Positions 1 through 12,117 of a DNA stretch of 64,000 nt are shown here, one piece after another. How positions within the stretch are numbered: the stretch's first letter is position 1; every line of letters begins with the position of its first letter. The notes beneath the pieces are model-generated. The model did not search any database. It was not told the origin of the DNA and saw nothing but the letters and a program-made list of their open reading frames with translations. The stretch is from assembly GCA_030268105.1 (NCBI GenBank), contig BSDZ01000035.1:405001-469000 (forward strand), in the 5' to 3' direction. This DNA is from Volvox africanus (taxonomy: Eukaryota > Chlorophyta > Chlorophyceae > Chlamydomonadales > Volvocaceae). Position numbers and translations under genes: made by a program.

Positions 1-189
1 AGCACCGACACAGATGCTCTCGATAGTCGTGTGGCGCATGATTGTGGTGTGATTGCCGAGTCGCATATTGTAAAGAGCCGAGCCACGCTCATTGCCTGCC
101 CCAAGGAATTCCTCCCTGCCCAAAGTCAAAGTGATACAGCCCTTTGGATAACTAAACGCACAAACGCGGCCAACTTCTCGCGCTTCTAG
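1..189. other. no gene seen; probably intron of the AMBRA1-like gene
   Basis: The frame of the first recognisable exon is closed by a stop near base 149. A pyrimidine-rich stretch ending in an AG at 188-189 looks like a splice acceptor. I therefore read this stretch as intron of the gene that continues to the right. Nothing else is recognisable. Confidence 0.4.
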
Positions 190-2870
190 GCCCGGCGCTG
201 CGGCCTGGGAAATGGAGTACGACTCCGCAACGGTGGCTGCGTACCGGAAGATGGCTTCCGCCGCGTCCGCGATATCAGGCGTCGCTCGCGGCTGTGGTCG
301 CAGCGGCGGCGGTGCGGAGGAGGCCGACGGCGAGGGTGGCGAGGTCAGGCCGCATAGTACCATCCGGCCGAGCATCAGCCTAACCCATTTGGGCGGTGCC
401 GGTCTTGGATCGCATTTGCACCATCAACAGCACCCACTCCACCTGGTGCAAAGTGTGAATGCTGTGGCAAACAAGCTGTCCGCTCATGACCCGCAGATCA
501 GTCGGGGGGGCGCTGGGTCTGCAGCAGCACCTGGTGCGATGGGAGGTGATCTTTTAGGCGGTGATGCCGTGCAGAATCGTTCGCGGATACCTCATGAGAC
601 ACAGCGTCCAGAACAGCAGCAGCCAATACGAAATACTCAGCGTCGGCACCACCAGCATCAGCACCAATACGATCAGCAGCACCGACAACAGCCGATTCGC
701 TGGCGGCAGCAGCAGCAGCACCACCACCACCAACAACAACAACAACAGCCGGCCCACATCCCGGGTCGAGGAGTAGGTAAGCGGCCAGTTATGAATGGTA
801 GAAGGCGTTGCTGGTTGTCAATTTTAATTATAGGGGTTTCAGTTACCACAAGTTGCCGCCACCTGGTGATGCCCCCCAGGGTGTTGTCGCCATGGACGAC
901 CAGGAACAGTCTAACGCTTCTAGAACTCCAGGAATGGTTGTCAAGCATGTCACGTCCTGCCGTCTTGCCCCCGGCTATCATACACCACAGACAGGCAACC
1001 CTGGCCAGAGGGTCCACGGGGCCACGGGGGATTATCGAGGACGGGCTGGCCTCCGGCTGGGCCAGCTACGGCCGCTGCAAATGCAGCGCCGCACGGCGGT
1101 GGTGATAGCGATGCGGGGCCAGTACACGAAGGTGACGCCGCAACAGCCTCTGTCGGGCTGCCGCCGGCAGTCCAGGAGACACCGTCGACGTTTGCTAGTA
1201 TTAAGGCGCATCTTGCCTTGCAGCGCTCTAGGGACGGGGCTGCAACTGCAGGAGGTATGTATGGTCGTGGCGTCAGTAGGGACGCGGGCAGAGAAGGCCG
1301 CACTGTGGCGGGGCCGGAGGCCCAGCACGTCGCAGCCACCACAGCTCCTGCCGCTGGCGTGCCGACTGCCACGACCGCAGCGACGTTTGGCGTACCTGCC
1401 GCAGCGGCCGTGGGCGCCGGAGCTACCCAGCGCAACGACGCGCCGACAGTGGCTCCGGGGATAGCGCCCGTCGCCGGTGGCCCCACTGCTACGGCGGCGG
1501 CGGTGGCGGCAGCGCAGCCCAGCGGTGGCTTCCGTCCCTGCTATGAGCTGTGCATTTTTTTTACAGGCACATCCCCCATTCCCCCAGCTATCGTGGCCCC
1601 CGCTGATCCAGCTATCGCCACTGCTACCGTTACGACAACGACCGCAGCCGCTGCGGCGGCACCTTCGGCGTCTTCCTCCGTTGCCTTCCCCATGGCTCCA
1701 GGCCTCGCTGGAACAGGTGCTATCCCTCTGGCGGCGGGCGGTGGGAGTGGGGCCGTCGCCCCCTCCACCACCTCAGTGATTGGACCTCACTTCGGCGCAC
1801 TGCTGCATGCTCGTCCAGTACTGGCGGCGCACTGCATGACAAGTGTGCAGTTGAGCCCCGCCGGGGATCACGTGCTGGTGGCGTACGGCCGCCGTCACAT
1901 TAGCCTCTGCAGTTTGGTGGCGTGCATGGGGCAACTAGCGGTGGTGCACAGCGTGGTGGAAATCTATAGGTGAGGAAACGATGGGCCACCGTATTGTCAG
2001 GCCATCGCAGGCATGACGACGGGCAATTTGGGGCTCATTCATTTTGGATGATCGAAGACTTTTTTAAGTAAAGCCGCTTTGGCTTGCTCCCGCACCTAGC
2101 ATCGTTAGCGGACCTATACCAAGTTACAAGATTCACACACGGGCTCAACCACGGCCACGCACATGTTCTCCGAGTAACCGGAACATGTCGAACTTAAGTC
2201 GGCGCTTCCTGGTTATGCCATCCGCGCACACGGCTGCCCGGCCGTAGTTTTGGGTACCGTGACTACTAGGCTCCGAGCTCATCCACCTTCGTTCATCTTC
2301 CACTTCTGTCCCGTTTCGTTGGCCTACCTTCTAGGTCCCCACCCTAACGCAATGCCAAGTCCCAACTAACTGCGTGTTGGCCCCTGTCTGTCTTCCCTTC
2401 CGGGTCCCAGCGTGCCCGACCTAGTCCTCAGGCGGGTGCTGCTGAGCGCGGATGACGAGGTCAATGTGGCGGTGTTCAACGCCTTTCCCGCGGAGGGCAT
2501 GGCGTACGGTACTAAGGAGGGTCGCCTGCGCCTCGTCCGATATGACAGGTGAAGGCCGACGGCGAGGCAGGGGGGATCCCACATGCCTGGACAAGGGCGG
2601 TGCGGTGCAAGTGAAAACTGCCCTGAACATAAGCGCCTCTCTCTCCCTTCTTCTTCGATTCCATCCCCACTTCTCATGTAAACATCCCCTTAACGGCGGT
2701 TCTTTTCCTTGGGCAGGCGGCCTCCGGTCCGAAGCGCCATCCCCTTCCTCCCTACTCCCCCGCACCTGGAGGACGAGACTTGGGAAGCTGAGCACCCGGA
2801 GTTCCAGCAACAGGACAGTGGCAAGTCCATGTCCGTTAGCGATGGGGAGCAGCAAAGGCCGGCTGTTTAG
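190..2870 (+). CDS. AMBRA1-like WD40-repeat protein, C-terminal part (5' end outside window)
   Basis: AMBRA1-type proteins are DDB1-CUL4 substrate receptors; the animal protein acts in autophagy and cell-cycle control, and plants have uncharacterised homologues. The family signature is in the last exons: VQLSPAGDHVLVAYGRRH, then a short linker, then EDEVNVA-like DDEVNVAVFNAFPAEGMAYG and TKEGRLRL. Proposed exons are <190-776, 991-1969, 2411-2548 and 2717-2870; the 777-990 intron is the least certain, and 1522-1566 could hide another. The first two exons are low complexity (His/Gln runs near 640-750, then Ala/Pro/Gly/Thr). This fits the split propeller of AMBRA1, where two halves of the WD40 domain flank a long disordered insert. 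The N-terminal half-propeller and true start must lie left of base 1. An ATG at 212 opens the first frame but is probably internal. The tail after the propeller is acidic and ends in TAG at 2868. Confidence 0.72.
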
Positions 2871-2992
2871 AGCGCGTTGGGGCCTTGCACGAGCGGCAGA
2901 TGTTGCTGCAGTGCTGGCCGCTAATACTGTTGTTTTTATCGGGGGTGAGTTAAAAATGTGTTTGCAACTGATTAAGTTGCAAACATGATAAA

Positions 2993-2997
2993 TGTAA
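2993..2997 (+). promoter_or_regulatory. poly(A) signal TGTAA
   Basis: TGTAA is the usual green-algal polyadenylation signal. This one lies about 120 bp after the stop of the AMBRA1-like gene. Confidence 0.45.
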
Positions 2998-5776
2998 TTG
3001 GAATGCGAACCCCACCTCTAGCCTTGTCCTCGTCCATGTCATTGGAAGCCATGGGTGAGACATAGGAAGTTAAGCCAAACACAATATCACCTAAATTTGT
3101 TTTTCCTTTTTACGTGAGTGGAACGGACGTGGAGATAGCTCCACAGTTTTCCCTCGCAACTCATGCGTATGTCTCCGCTCAACGCCGTTTTAGAATACCT
3201 GGTCATGTGAGGTTGACGGGTGGACCTTAAGCTGTCCCAGAGCGACTGGCCTGTCCTTACGGAGAGATTGCAGAAGGACGCTCTTGCGGCGGGGAGGTGC
3301 GTATCACGGTTCGCAAACCCCTCCCGCCTAACCTAAAGGTTTTCAGCATAGGGTATGTGAAGGTGCGGTGATGCTAATAACTGGCTCTTACCGCTGCTTC
3401 GGTGATCGACCGCCAACCCAATGCGGTGTAGCTAGCCAAAGCAGCAGTTGGCGCCCCATAGGAGTTTTAGAGGCGAGATCGGGTCAGGGATGAGGAGCAG
3501 GGTACGGGCGTCAACGATGGCGCGTAAAGCTATTGAGCTGTGTATAGAGGAGGTTTACGCAAGGGTTATAGCTGCTCGGCTGGAGCTCAAAAAGTTCACG
3601 GTGCATATCAGGAAACGGGCGGGTCAGTCGACGAGAGGAAAAGGGCATCGGTGCAAGTGAGGAAAACGCAGGATAAGGAGATGAGAGAACGGAAGGGATA
3701 TTGGGATTAGGGTAGCTCGCACCGGCTGCGGCATGGGTGCCTTTTAGGTGTCGTCTGGGGGTGCTGCATGGGCATAAGGGGATAGGGACAGTTCCCTTCG
3801 GTCAGCCAAGGTTTGGTATATCACTGCAATGACAGACAGCGAGTCCGTGTGTACTTGCGGGAAAGAGAGAGGGGAATTGCCGTTCGTCGGCAATTCATTG
3901 AAGAAAACCGATATTATTACGTGAGATTAGCAGTGGTGATTAAAACCGCAGGGTGCTGGGTATTAACTGATGGATGGTGCAATGCCCAAAACCTGCACTT
4001 ACGTGCTAGGTTTTTTTTCTTCCTAATTCCATCATATCCCATTAGGCGCATTGGTGGCAGGCAATGGGTGTGAGTCGTGGTGCCTTATGTCCTCCCCGTG
4101 TACGGTTCCCGTTCCAGCAAATGGTCAGTCGAGACCAGCGAGCTCGCAGGTGTAACACTGTTGCAGACTGTTGAGGATGAACCGATGGATTACCGACATC
4201 ACGTGCAGAAAAGGACACTAGCGACGAGGATTTGGTGGGTTTTGGTGGATTTTTGGTAACCTTGCCCTGGGGTATGCGAGTATGTAGTTTTGCATCGGTT
4301 ATTGCAAAGGGGTCGATGGCAGCATCGCACCGCATCCTTGTTCACATATGCGGACCTGAATTTCTTCGGGCTGGTTAATGGAGAGCTCTCCGAACACCTC
4401 AGCCTTCCGCAGCATGGCTAATGCATGCAGATCATTATTAGCCCAGCCTGTCACTGTGAAAAGATATGGACATACAGAGCATAGCTAGGCCTGTGTCGCG
4501 GCCATTGCGGATTTGTGGCCACTGTGTCTGGCGAGGCGTGCTTTCTGTCCGTGTAGGAGAACAGACTACACTCTTCTGTCTTTCGAAAGACAAGGAGCCA
4601 CTACCGCCCATGAGCATTCACGTCCTGGTGAGGTCGGGGTGCAACGGCAATGGCCATAGCGGCGGCGGACCTCACGTGGTTATGACAACCATAAAGATTG
4701 CAGCTCAAGCTGTTGCAAGAAGGTTGCCTCAGGTTAACGGTGGGACTTCCTCTTCGGCCATCGCACTTTATTCGTTGACCGTCCCTGCCCGTGTCCCAAC
4801 TTGTAATGGGCCATATACTGGTGTGTGTATATGATTGTGTGTGCGCGGCCCGGGAGAGGACGGCTCTCATTTCTTAGAACGTGAATTTATGCGGTGTGAA
4901 CGTTCTAGGTCGGTTTGCTTGCAGAAAGGTGGTGTGACCATGGCATTGCGGGGCGGGGGGAACCGTCGTGCAAGGTACCACGGTACCGTGGTGAGGAGAG
5001 GGTCTGCGACCTCTTAGGCCATAAGTTGGTGCGTGCCGGTATCGCATTGTGCAGGTTGGCCCCTGGTTCCAGCCCATGGCTGCTGTGTAATCTCTCAGTT
5101 GACTCGTGGCGCTCATACCCTCGTAAGGGTCATTGAGCTGTTCCAATATAGCAGTTACTTGGGGATGTGAAGTGGCCCATGTGATAAACCATGGAATGCT
5201 GTTGCAGCCCCAGACACCTCCTATGTGAACGATGTCGAAGATCGCGATTGCGGCGGAGGCTGGGCCAGATGAAGAAAAACATGGAATATTTTAAACCAGG
5301 TAAGCAAGTCCTCAACTTCTACCCAATCTTAGACCTCTCCTAGCATCTAAACTGTCAATGGCAGGCCCCTCGGAGTGTGACACGGAGCACGGGATTTGTC
5401 TGGTGGTTGGGTGCACTCGCTCGCGGCCTGGATACAGTTGCCGATGCTTGGGCAAGTAGGCGAACGCAGAGGCATTGCATCACCACAGGACATGTCACCA
5501 AAACTTCAAATAGTAGCTTCTTGATTATCCTGTTCTTGAAATGTAGCAGGCGACGCGATCGCGTCTTACGCGTTTGTAACAGTGTCGTACATAGCCCGAG
5601 CCGTTGACATCACACCTGTCTAATCCGTTACAACCAACATGGAGAAAGGTTACTTTTGTTGCTATGTTATGTAGACGTTACATGCTAGTCGTCTATTGAA
5701 AGATCTCAGCATTATACTTGCGCTCTCGTCCGGCTGTCGGTCTCCATACTTATCTCCACCAGTCGCTTGTCCAGAC
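2998..5776. other. intergenic stretch, no gene resolved
   Basis: Open frames here are short and resemble no family I know. One short stretch (3249-3296) reads like an exon: a Ser-Asp-Trp-Pro segment in volvocine-like codons ending at a GAG|GTGCGT donor. I could not chain it to another exon. The 5' UTR and promoter of the lumen protein gene must be at the right end; no TATA box stands out. Confidence 0.4.
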
Positions 5777-8232
5777 ATGACCGCGTTGATATGCACACCT
5801 CCGCTTACTCAGACACGTCATTTGACTTTAGGTTATTCCCACAAAACACGTATTGGCGCTCGGCTTGTGGTGTGCAGTGCTGGGACCCGGTCGCTATGGT
5901 CGCCAGAGAGCATAAGGATGATCGCGCTGAGCGCTGCGACGACAGCAATTCTCTTCGGTAACTGCTTGCCACTTTGTTTCCTTTCCAAAGTTCGTTTACA
6001 GGAGCTGAAATGGGGAATGTTCCGTTAACAACGGTAGGTAAACGCCAGTGGCTTTAATTGTGGTAACAGGCGCACCTTTGGAATCTGAAGCCGCAAAGAA
6101 TAAATTGCCTCCGATCGACACCAGCAACCCAAATCGCTGTGAGATCTCGGCGTTGGACAAGTTTGCGGATACACGGGCGGCATTCTCCCAGGAGTCAAGC
6201 GGGGGTAACATGGTAGAGGCTATTGTGGATGTGCGTGAGTGTGATTTCTCCGGCAAAGACCTGGTAGGTGGGTGTACGGGCGAGCGGCTGGCTATGGGTG
6301 CATGCGCTTAGTACTCAGTATGCTTATAGGGGGGAGGCTTATCAAAACGACGACTGCCTTCCTAGTGTATCGATGCTGTTTGGTTTCCCCTTCTCTTTAG
6401 CTTGCGGTTTCGGGCAAGTGTGCAATGCTTTTGCCCCTGGCTCTCTGATTCCGGGGAGTGGCCGAGCATGCGGGCCCGCAGCTGAACTGGCGATTTGAAA
6501 GGACCAAAATCGCAGCGGGAGGCGCAGATCCATCAAAGCGGAGGGCGGCGATGGCCAGAGTTGAGCACTTGAGCTAGGGGTGCATGTAAGGTTCCTTTTG
6601 CAAACTGATCACCTCCTGATCCTGGCAACCAACAAAAAACTTGAGCGGGGCCCTCCCACCGTATCAGTCGACATTGCACGACTGTTCACTGCAAGTAGCA
6701 TCAAGGCGTACGTGCGACTCATCATGACGACCTCAGACCCTCAGATCCTCGGGTCCCTTGCCGTCCCTCCTGTGCGGTAGTCCGGCAAGGTCATGAGCGG
6801 CGTGATATTGGAGCGCGCGGATTTCACTGGCGCTCGATTTGTGGGAAGCCAGTGAGTTAGGGTTGGAGAGTTGCTGGAGAGGGCTGGGTTGGGTTGGCTG
6901 GCGGACTGGACTTGGGCTAGTTGGTCCTGGTATCGGTATTCGTTGAGTCGGAGGCCGCAGAGGTAATGGATAGCAGGTTACGGAATCTCGGAAGCAGATT
7001 TCGCTAAACCGATTTACGTTCTGAAAGGGACTTAGCAGGTGTATTCGCTTTCAGTTGGTTAGGGTTGCGATGATGGCGCTGGGATCACAGATTTGGATGG
7101 GGAAGTAGGAAGGCTGGGGTGAGGGTTGCAAGTGTCTTGATTATATTTGTTTTACCTGGCAGGGCCGGGTTTTATTTGGTACCTTATTTTGCAGAACATT
7201 GCAGTACCGAATTCCGAATTCTGCGGAGGTTGGCTCTATGAGGGTTTTCGCTGCGTGCCGCTGGGTTCACCCGCCACCGTCCCCCAATCCAATACGTATG
7301 CGAAGGTTTGCCCGCGCCAATGCGCGTTCTGCGAAGCTGGCGGGTGCTGACTTCACGGACACCAACTTGTACTCGACTCAGTTTGATGGAGCAGACTTGC
7401 AGGTGCGGTAGAACGGAGGGAGGGCGGGGCTGACGTGAAACGGACGAACTGCCAGCGTGGTGGGCACTCTGTTTGCTGCCGTAGAAGTCCTACCTGCTTC
7501 CTGGTTTCCCCTCCTGTGTCACTGAAGTCTCCCGTCCTCACTTCAGGTAGGTTATGCGCGCTCGGTGGCGCGCATTTCGGTGGCAGCATTGCCTGCTCGT
7601 ATGCTGTAACGTGTAACTTCAGGCGATTCACTTGTGCACGAGGACCATTCCATTTTCACGAGGACCTGTTAGATCTCGCTCCACTCGTTCCGCTCTGCAC
7701 CCCCCGCTGGGTCGGCAGGCGCTGACCTCTCATGAGAACACGCGATATACTCCTAGCCTCTAACCTTGAACTCCACAAACATGCCGGGCCAAAAGCACCG
7801 TACTGCAACTACCTATAGGGCGCGAACTTTGAGAATAGCATCCTGACGGGCAGCACTTTTGGGCGCGATGAGGAAGGCGTCTGGGCAAATCTCAAGGTAA
7901 GTTAGATGAGTGCGCTGGCAGCTTTTCATGTGCTGCTAACCATAAGGGACCAGCTGCCACGTCGGAAGGTACCTTAGTCTGTAGGACTGCGGACATGCAG
8001 CCTGCATCTGCAGGTGGTGCAACGCCGGATCCCGCTGTATCCGTGTAGCCGACAACAGGGGACAAACCCAACCCACATCTTCACCCCAACCCCTCACTGC
8101 CGCACCCAACTTCAGGGGGCCCACTTTGAGGGTGCTCTGGTTTCGTCGTCTGACATCGGCCGCATTTGTGAGAACCCCACCCTGGAGCTGTCTACCCGCA
8201 AGTACGAGCTGGGCTGCCGCGCAACCCGCTAA
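5777..8232 (+). CDS. thylakoid-lumen pentapeptide-repeat protein (TL15/TL17/TL20.3-like)
   Basis: Six exons chain in phase to 245 aa: 5777-5957, 6070-6263, 6781-6851, 7306-7402, 7819-7896 and 8116-8232. The first ATG of the frame is at 5777. Residues 1-45 are a basic, Ser/Thr-rich chloroplast transit peptide. Residues 47-61 are hydrophobic, followed by an Ala-rich site near residue 69, as in two-step thylakoid lumen targeting. Residues about 117-215 are pentapeptide repeats of A(D/N)(F/L)xx type, for example GADFTDTNLYSTQFDGADLQ and GANFENSILTGSTF. The tail RICENPTL...KYELGC carries two Cys (about 225 and 241) that could form a disulfide; I recall a similar tail in plant lumenal TL proteins. 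These proteins form right-handed quadrilateral beta helices; their role in the lumen is not settled. A second good acceptor at 6001 would add 33 bp but leaves only a 36-bp intron, so I prefer 6070. Confidence 0.85.
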
Positions 8233-9598
8233 GGGTGTGCAGGAGGTTGTTAAGGCCGGGCTGCAGGTGTACTTGGCGTTAGGGGTATAGATGATGTGAC
8301 ATGAGTGGATATTTGGACATCGTGCTGTGTATAGCTTCAGCTTCGTGATGCTGATGTGACCAGGTTGGCGTCAAACCGGTCGAGCGGTGGGTCCTTGACA
8401 GTGGGAGGCGCTACTGCTAGGCGGTCTCTGCTGCTATCTCGGCTCTGCTGCGGGTGCAGTGCAATACATTGGGTGCCTTCGGCTTGGATACCTTGGTGCG
8501 ACTTAGCTAGGCAGGGTAAGCGAGGGCGGCGTGAAAACCTGCACTTCGGAAGGACGAGGGATGGAAAGGGGTCAAGTACCAAGCTAAGCGGAGTAGTGGC
8601 TGAGGGCGCTGCTGACAGCGCCAGATTAGGTTATGCAGTGGTCGTGGAGGAAGTGCGGCTAAGTGCGGCTACGGTGGGGAAGAACCCATGTCGCGCGGAG
8701 ATGTTGTGCGCGCCCTTGCTTGTTCAAAACGGCTGCATAAATAACTGGTATGAAGTGATGCAGGAGGAGTACGGTTTATGCGAACACGAACAAAGGTAAT
8801 GGTGGTAGCAATATGCCAAGTGTTCAGTGTTCAGCACCTCGGGTAACGCCAGAGATATAAGATGAATGCAGCTGATGCCGATGAGGATGAGGATGAGGAT
8901 GAGGTGCCGATGCTGAAGGACTCACCCGTAACTGAAAACCCCAGGTTCATCCGTTCGCGCCCCTTTTTCATTGATCGTTTCCCACACTCGGAAAAGAGTA
9001 CACGCCTAAGGATCATTGGCTTCCCTGTGACCTCGTACGGCCTGTGGTCGCGCTCCGGATGGGCTCCCACCTCCCCTACCCTACGGGAATGCATCAACTA
9101 CGCGATCAAAGTCAACGCAGTATGCGGTATAAGCAACCCGAAGGTAGGCTAGGCACTGTAACAGGCCGGTAGTAGGTCGATTTGTCTTTGGCAGCAGAGA
9201 AACCACAGTAAGCATAACGGGAGTGAAACCTCCCAGTGCGCAACGGGCGTTCTTCTGAACCCTCTCCCGCGCAAAGTCACGACTGACCGGAATATCTGTC
9301 GGGATGTGCAGCAGTCGCCGAATGGACATCCTTCATACCCAGGGAACATGCGCTTTGTGTGTGGGTCTCACGGGCCTCCAGTACAAGCAACGGAGCCTCC
9401 CCTTGAACAATTGTGCCTATGCACACATATGCTTCCAGCTCCGGGGCTATCAACCCGCGCCGCATTCTCATACCTGACACGCGGCCCTCGATCACACCCG
9501 TCCTTGACACTGCCTCACTCGTCGTCGCTATCACCAGTGCTGCCTGATCCCTCGCCAACCACCAACAACCCCTCCAATTGGGCCCTGCTAATGACTAG
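8233..9598. other. 3' flank, no gene resolved
   Basis: Downstream of the lumen protein. The nearest TGTAA is at 9157-9161, over 900 bp past the stop. A 285-bp frame from 8862 begins in a (GATGAG)n microsatellite (about 8879-8903) and ends at a possible donor near 9143. It resembles nothing I recognise and could be untranslated DNA. The 9306-9480 stretch has an open frame containing TCALCVGLTGLQYKQRSLPL that looks protein-like but is closed by a stop. Confidence 0.35.
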
Positions 9599-10176
9599 CC
9601 ATCATCGCTTCCTGTTCTACCGACCTTCCCATGCCCTATGGACCGCGGCTGTGCAGCAGTCGCGGTTTTCGTCTGCGTTCCTCCTCCCGCGACTGGCGGT
9701 GACACCGCGGGTGGTAGTGAGAGCAAGGCTGATGGCTCACCGAAGTCACGCCAGGAGAAAGGTGGCAATCCTGGCGGGTCCCTCAGCCCTTGAAGCGCAA
9801 TTTTGAGGATTGCACGGGGCAGCTGCCAAATGCGCTGCTGGCCCTTCAGCTGTTGAGGCACCACCAGCCTGACACCAGCCACGTGGGGCAGTGAGTGAAC
9901 GAGTCTGTGAGTGCAATAGATGATCGCTACGCGGCCGCTGGCTCAGAAGGGGCGTTCGCAGCCCGCAGCCAGGTCAAACTAAATGGACTCCTCAACTAAT
10001 GATTGTGTCCTCTGTCCCCTCACCTCTTCGGATTTTGACACAGAAAGCAGAATGGTGCGGAGGCCTCCAGTCGACATGATTCCGGTAGCCCCGGCCATCG
10101 CTCCAGTGTGGAAGCGGGCAGCACATCCACAACGTCCACACATCCTAATGTTTTTTCAGCGTTCGGTGCAGAATAA
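9599..10176 (+). pseudogene. unresolved coding fragment, 3' end of an unknown gene, possibly frame-shifted
   Basis: Two exon-like pieces join in phase. The first ends at 9890 (GGGGCA|GTGAGT) and encodes LKRNFEDCTGQLPNALLALQ and a further 17 residues. The second, 10044-10176, starts after a CACAG acceptor, encodes a Ser/Thr/Gly-rich tail and stops at TAA 10174-10176. Upstream of the first piece, 9599-9790 is open in a different frame with Gly/Ser-rich coding-like sequence. Joining the two needs a one-base shift near 9790, or an acceptor at 9790-9791 (ccctcag). I recognise no family. It may be the end of a real gene, a decayed gene, or a sequencing error in one. Confidence 0.3.
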
Positions 10177-11272
10177 TGGAAGCGTGTGAAACCGCAAACG
10201 TGTGTGTATTCGTGGCGTTTCGGATGATGCCCCATACATAGAAAGCTTCATAAAGATCCCCCATGCCGTTAAACCGCACGTTCCATGCTAACAGCACCTG
10301 CGCGCGTATCTTAAGAGTGCAAAAAAACATCCCGCCGGCATCTTGAGAGACCTTCATTTCATGCTACCCAACGCGCATGGTGCCAAATCACACATTTCGG
10401 CGGTAACAGCCACTTCTGCAACGCCACGAGAATCTCAGAGCGCTACGAACAAAGTCATCACACGTAATGAGCTCCTCGGCAGTTGTGGCACGGATTCCCC
10501 ACTCCTATCCTGGCCCCCTCTTTTTCCCCTTCTCCCGTCCAGCGCCTCTCACCCAGCAACACTCCAGTGGGGTAGGCGGGTGGGAAGTTTGGCACTGAGC
10601 CGTCCAGGCTGTGAATCTGAGGTGCAGCACGGCATGTCCAAGTGAACGAGTGAATGAAATTTGGAGCTGTGGAAAAGAGCACGGCGCCTTGCCTTGTCTG
10701 TGCTCTGAGGGGACGATCGGTTACAAGTCAACTCACTCACACATGCAAATGCAGGTCTGTCTGGCCATCCAAACTGCAGGTGGCCAGAACCCAGAATGCC
10801 TGCAGGTGGAACAGTTGAAGCAGTCAAGGCAGTAGAAGCAGTAAAAGTTGGTGGCGGCGACACATAGCCAAGTGGAAACTAGCCTCACATGATACACCCT
10901 GAATGAGGAAAGCTCCAACATAGGCTGAAAGCATGCAGGCGTGGAGGGGCATATTGACTGCATCCCCGACAAAGGCGACATAGTATTTAAGACCCGTTTC
11001 CTTCCTGCAAAAACGCCACCCCAATGATCCAGCGGCGTCCCCTGACGACCAAGTGGATGGCCTCGGCGTCCAATTTCCCTTCCCACAGGCCAGGCCATGA
11101 GCTAGCCATGGAGGAACATGATGACAGTCCATTCGGCTGCTTCCTGGTTTCGTCCCATCACCTGCTCTGCATGCGTACCGCCACTGGGGTCCAATGCCGT
11201 TGCTTTCAAGCAGCGTTCCCCCAAGCAGCGTTCAGGTGAGCCCGCACTGAGGTGCATGCGAATTAGTAGGTG

Positions 11273-11296
11273 CGGACGGACGGACGGACGGACGCA
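11273..11296. repeat. (GGAC)n microsatellite
   Basis: About five to six copies of a GGAC tetranucleotide, next to a short duplicated CCCCCTCCGG segment. Confidence 0.8.
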
Positions 11297-11421
11297 GGCC
11301 CCCTCCGGCCCCCTCCGGTTCGCAACACGACCCTGCAGAGTGCGGACCAACTCGCTACCCGAACCTTCCCACCTGGGTGTAAAACGCATGCAGCTCTTCC
11401 ACATCGGCCGGATCGACTGCC

Positions 11422-11471
11422 TGCAGCAGAAGCAGTAGAAGCAGTAGAAGCAGTAGAAGCAGTAGAAGCAG
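11422..11471. repeat. 9-bp tandem repeat (GCAGTAGAA)n
   Basis: About five copies of a 9-bp unit GCAGTAGAA. Degenerate relatives of the same unit occur at about 10815-10850 and 23760-23850, so it is a recurring simple-sequence motif of this region. Confidence 0.8.
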
Positions 11472-11576
11472 AGGTGGCAACGCCGGTGCCGACGTCGGCG
11501 GTATGAGTTGGTATCAGCGCTAGCAGAGACAGTTGCAGAGGTAACAACTATACAGCAGCTGCCATGGCCACCATCA

Positions 11577-12117
<541 letters not shown>

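Noticed and set aside
554..1017. Minus-strand frames with Leu/Val or Cys/Trp runs
   Set aside because: They are antisense shadows of the His/Gln-rich exon of the AMBRA1-like gene.
6002..6034. Extra 33-bp exon in the lumen protein gene
   Set aside because: The acceptor is good and phase allows it, but the next intron would be only 36 bp, and the junction without it gives a normal lumenal processing region.
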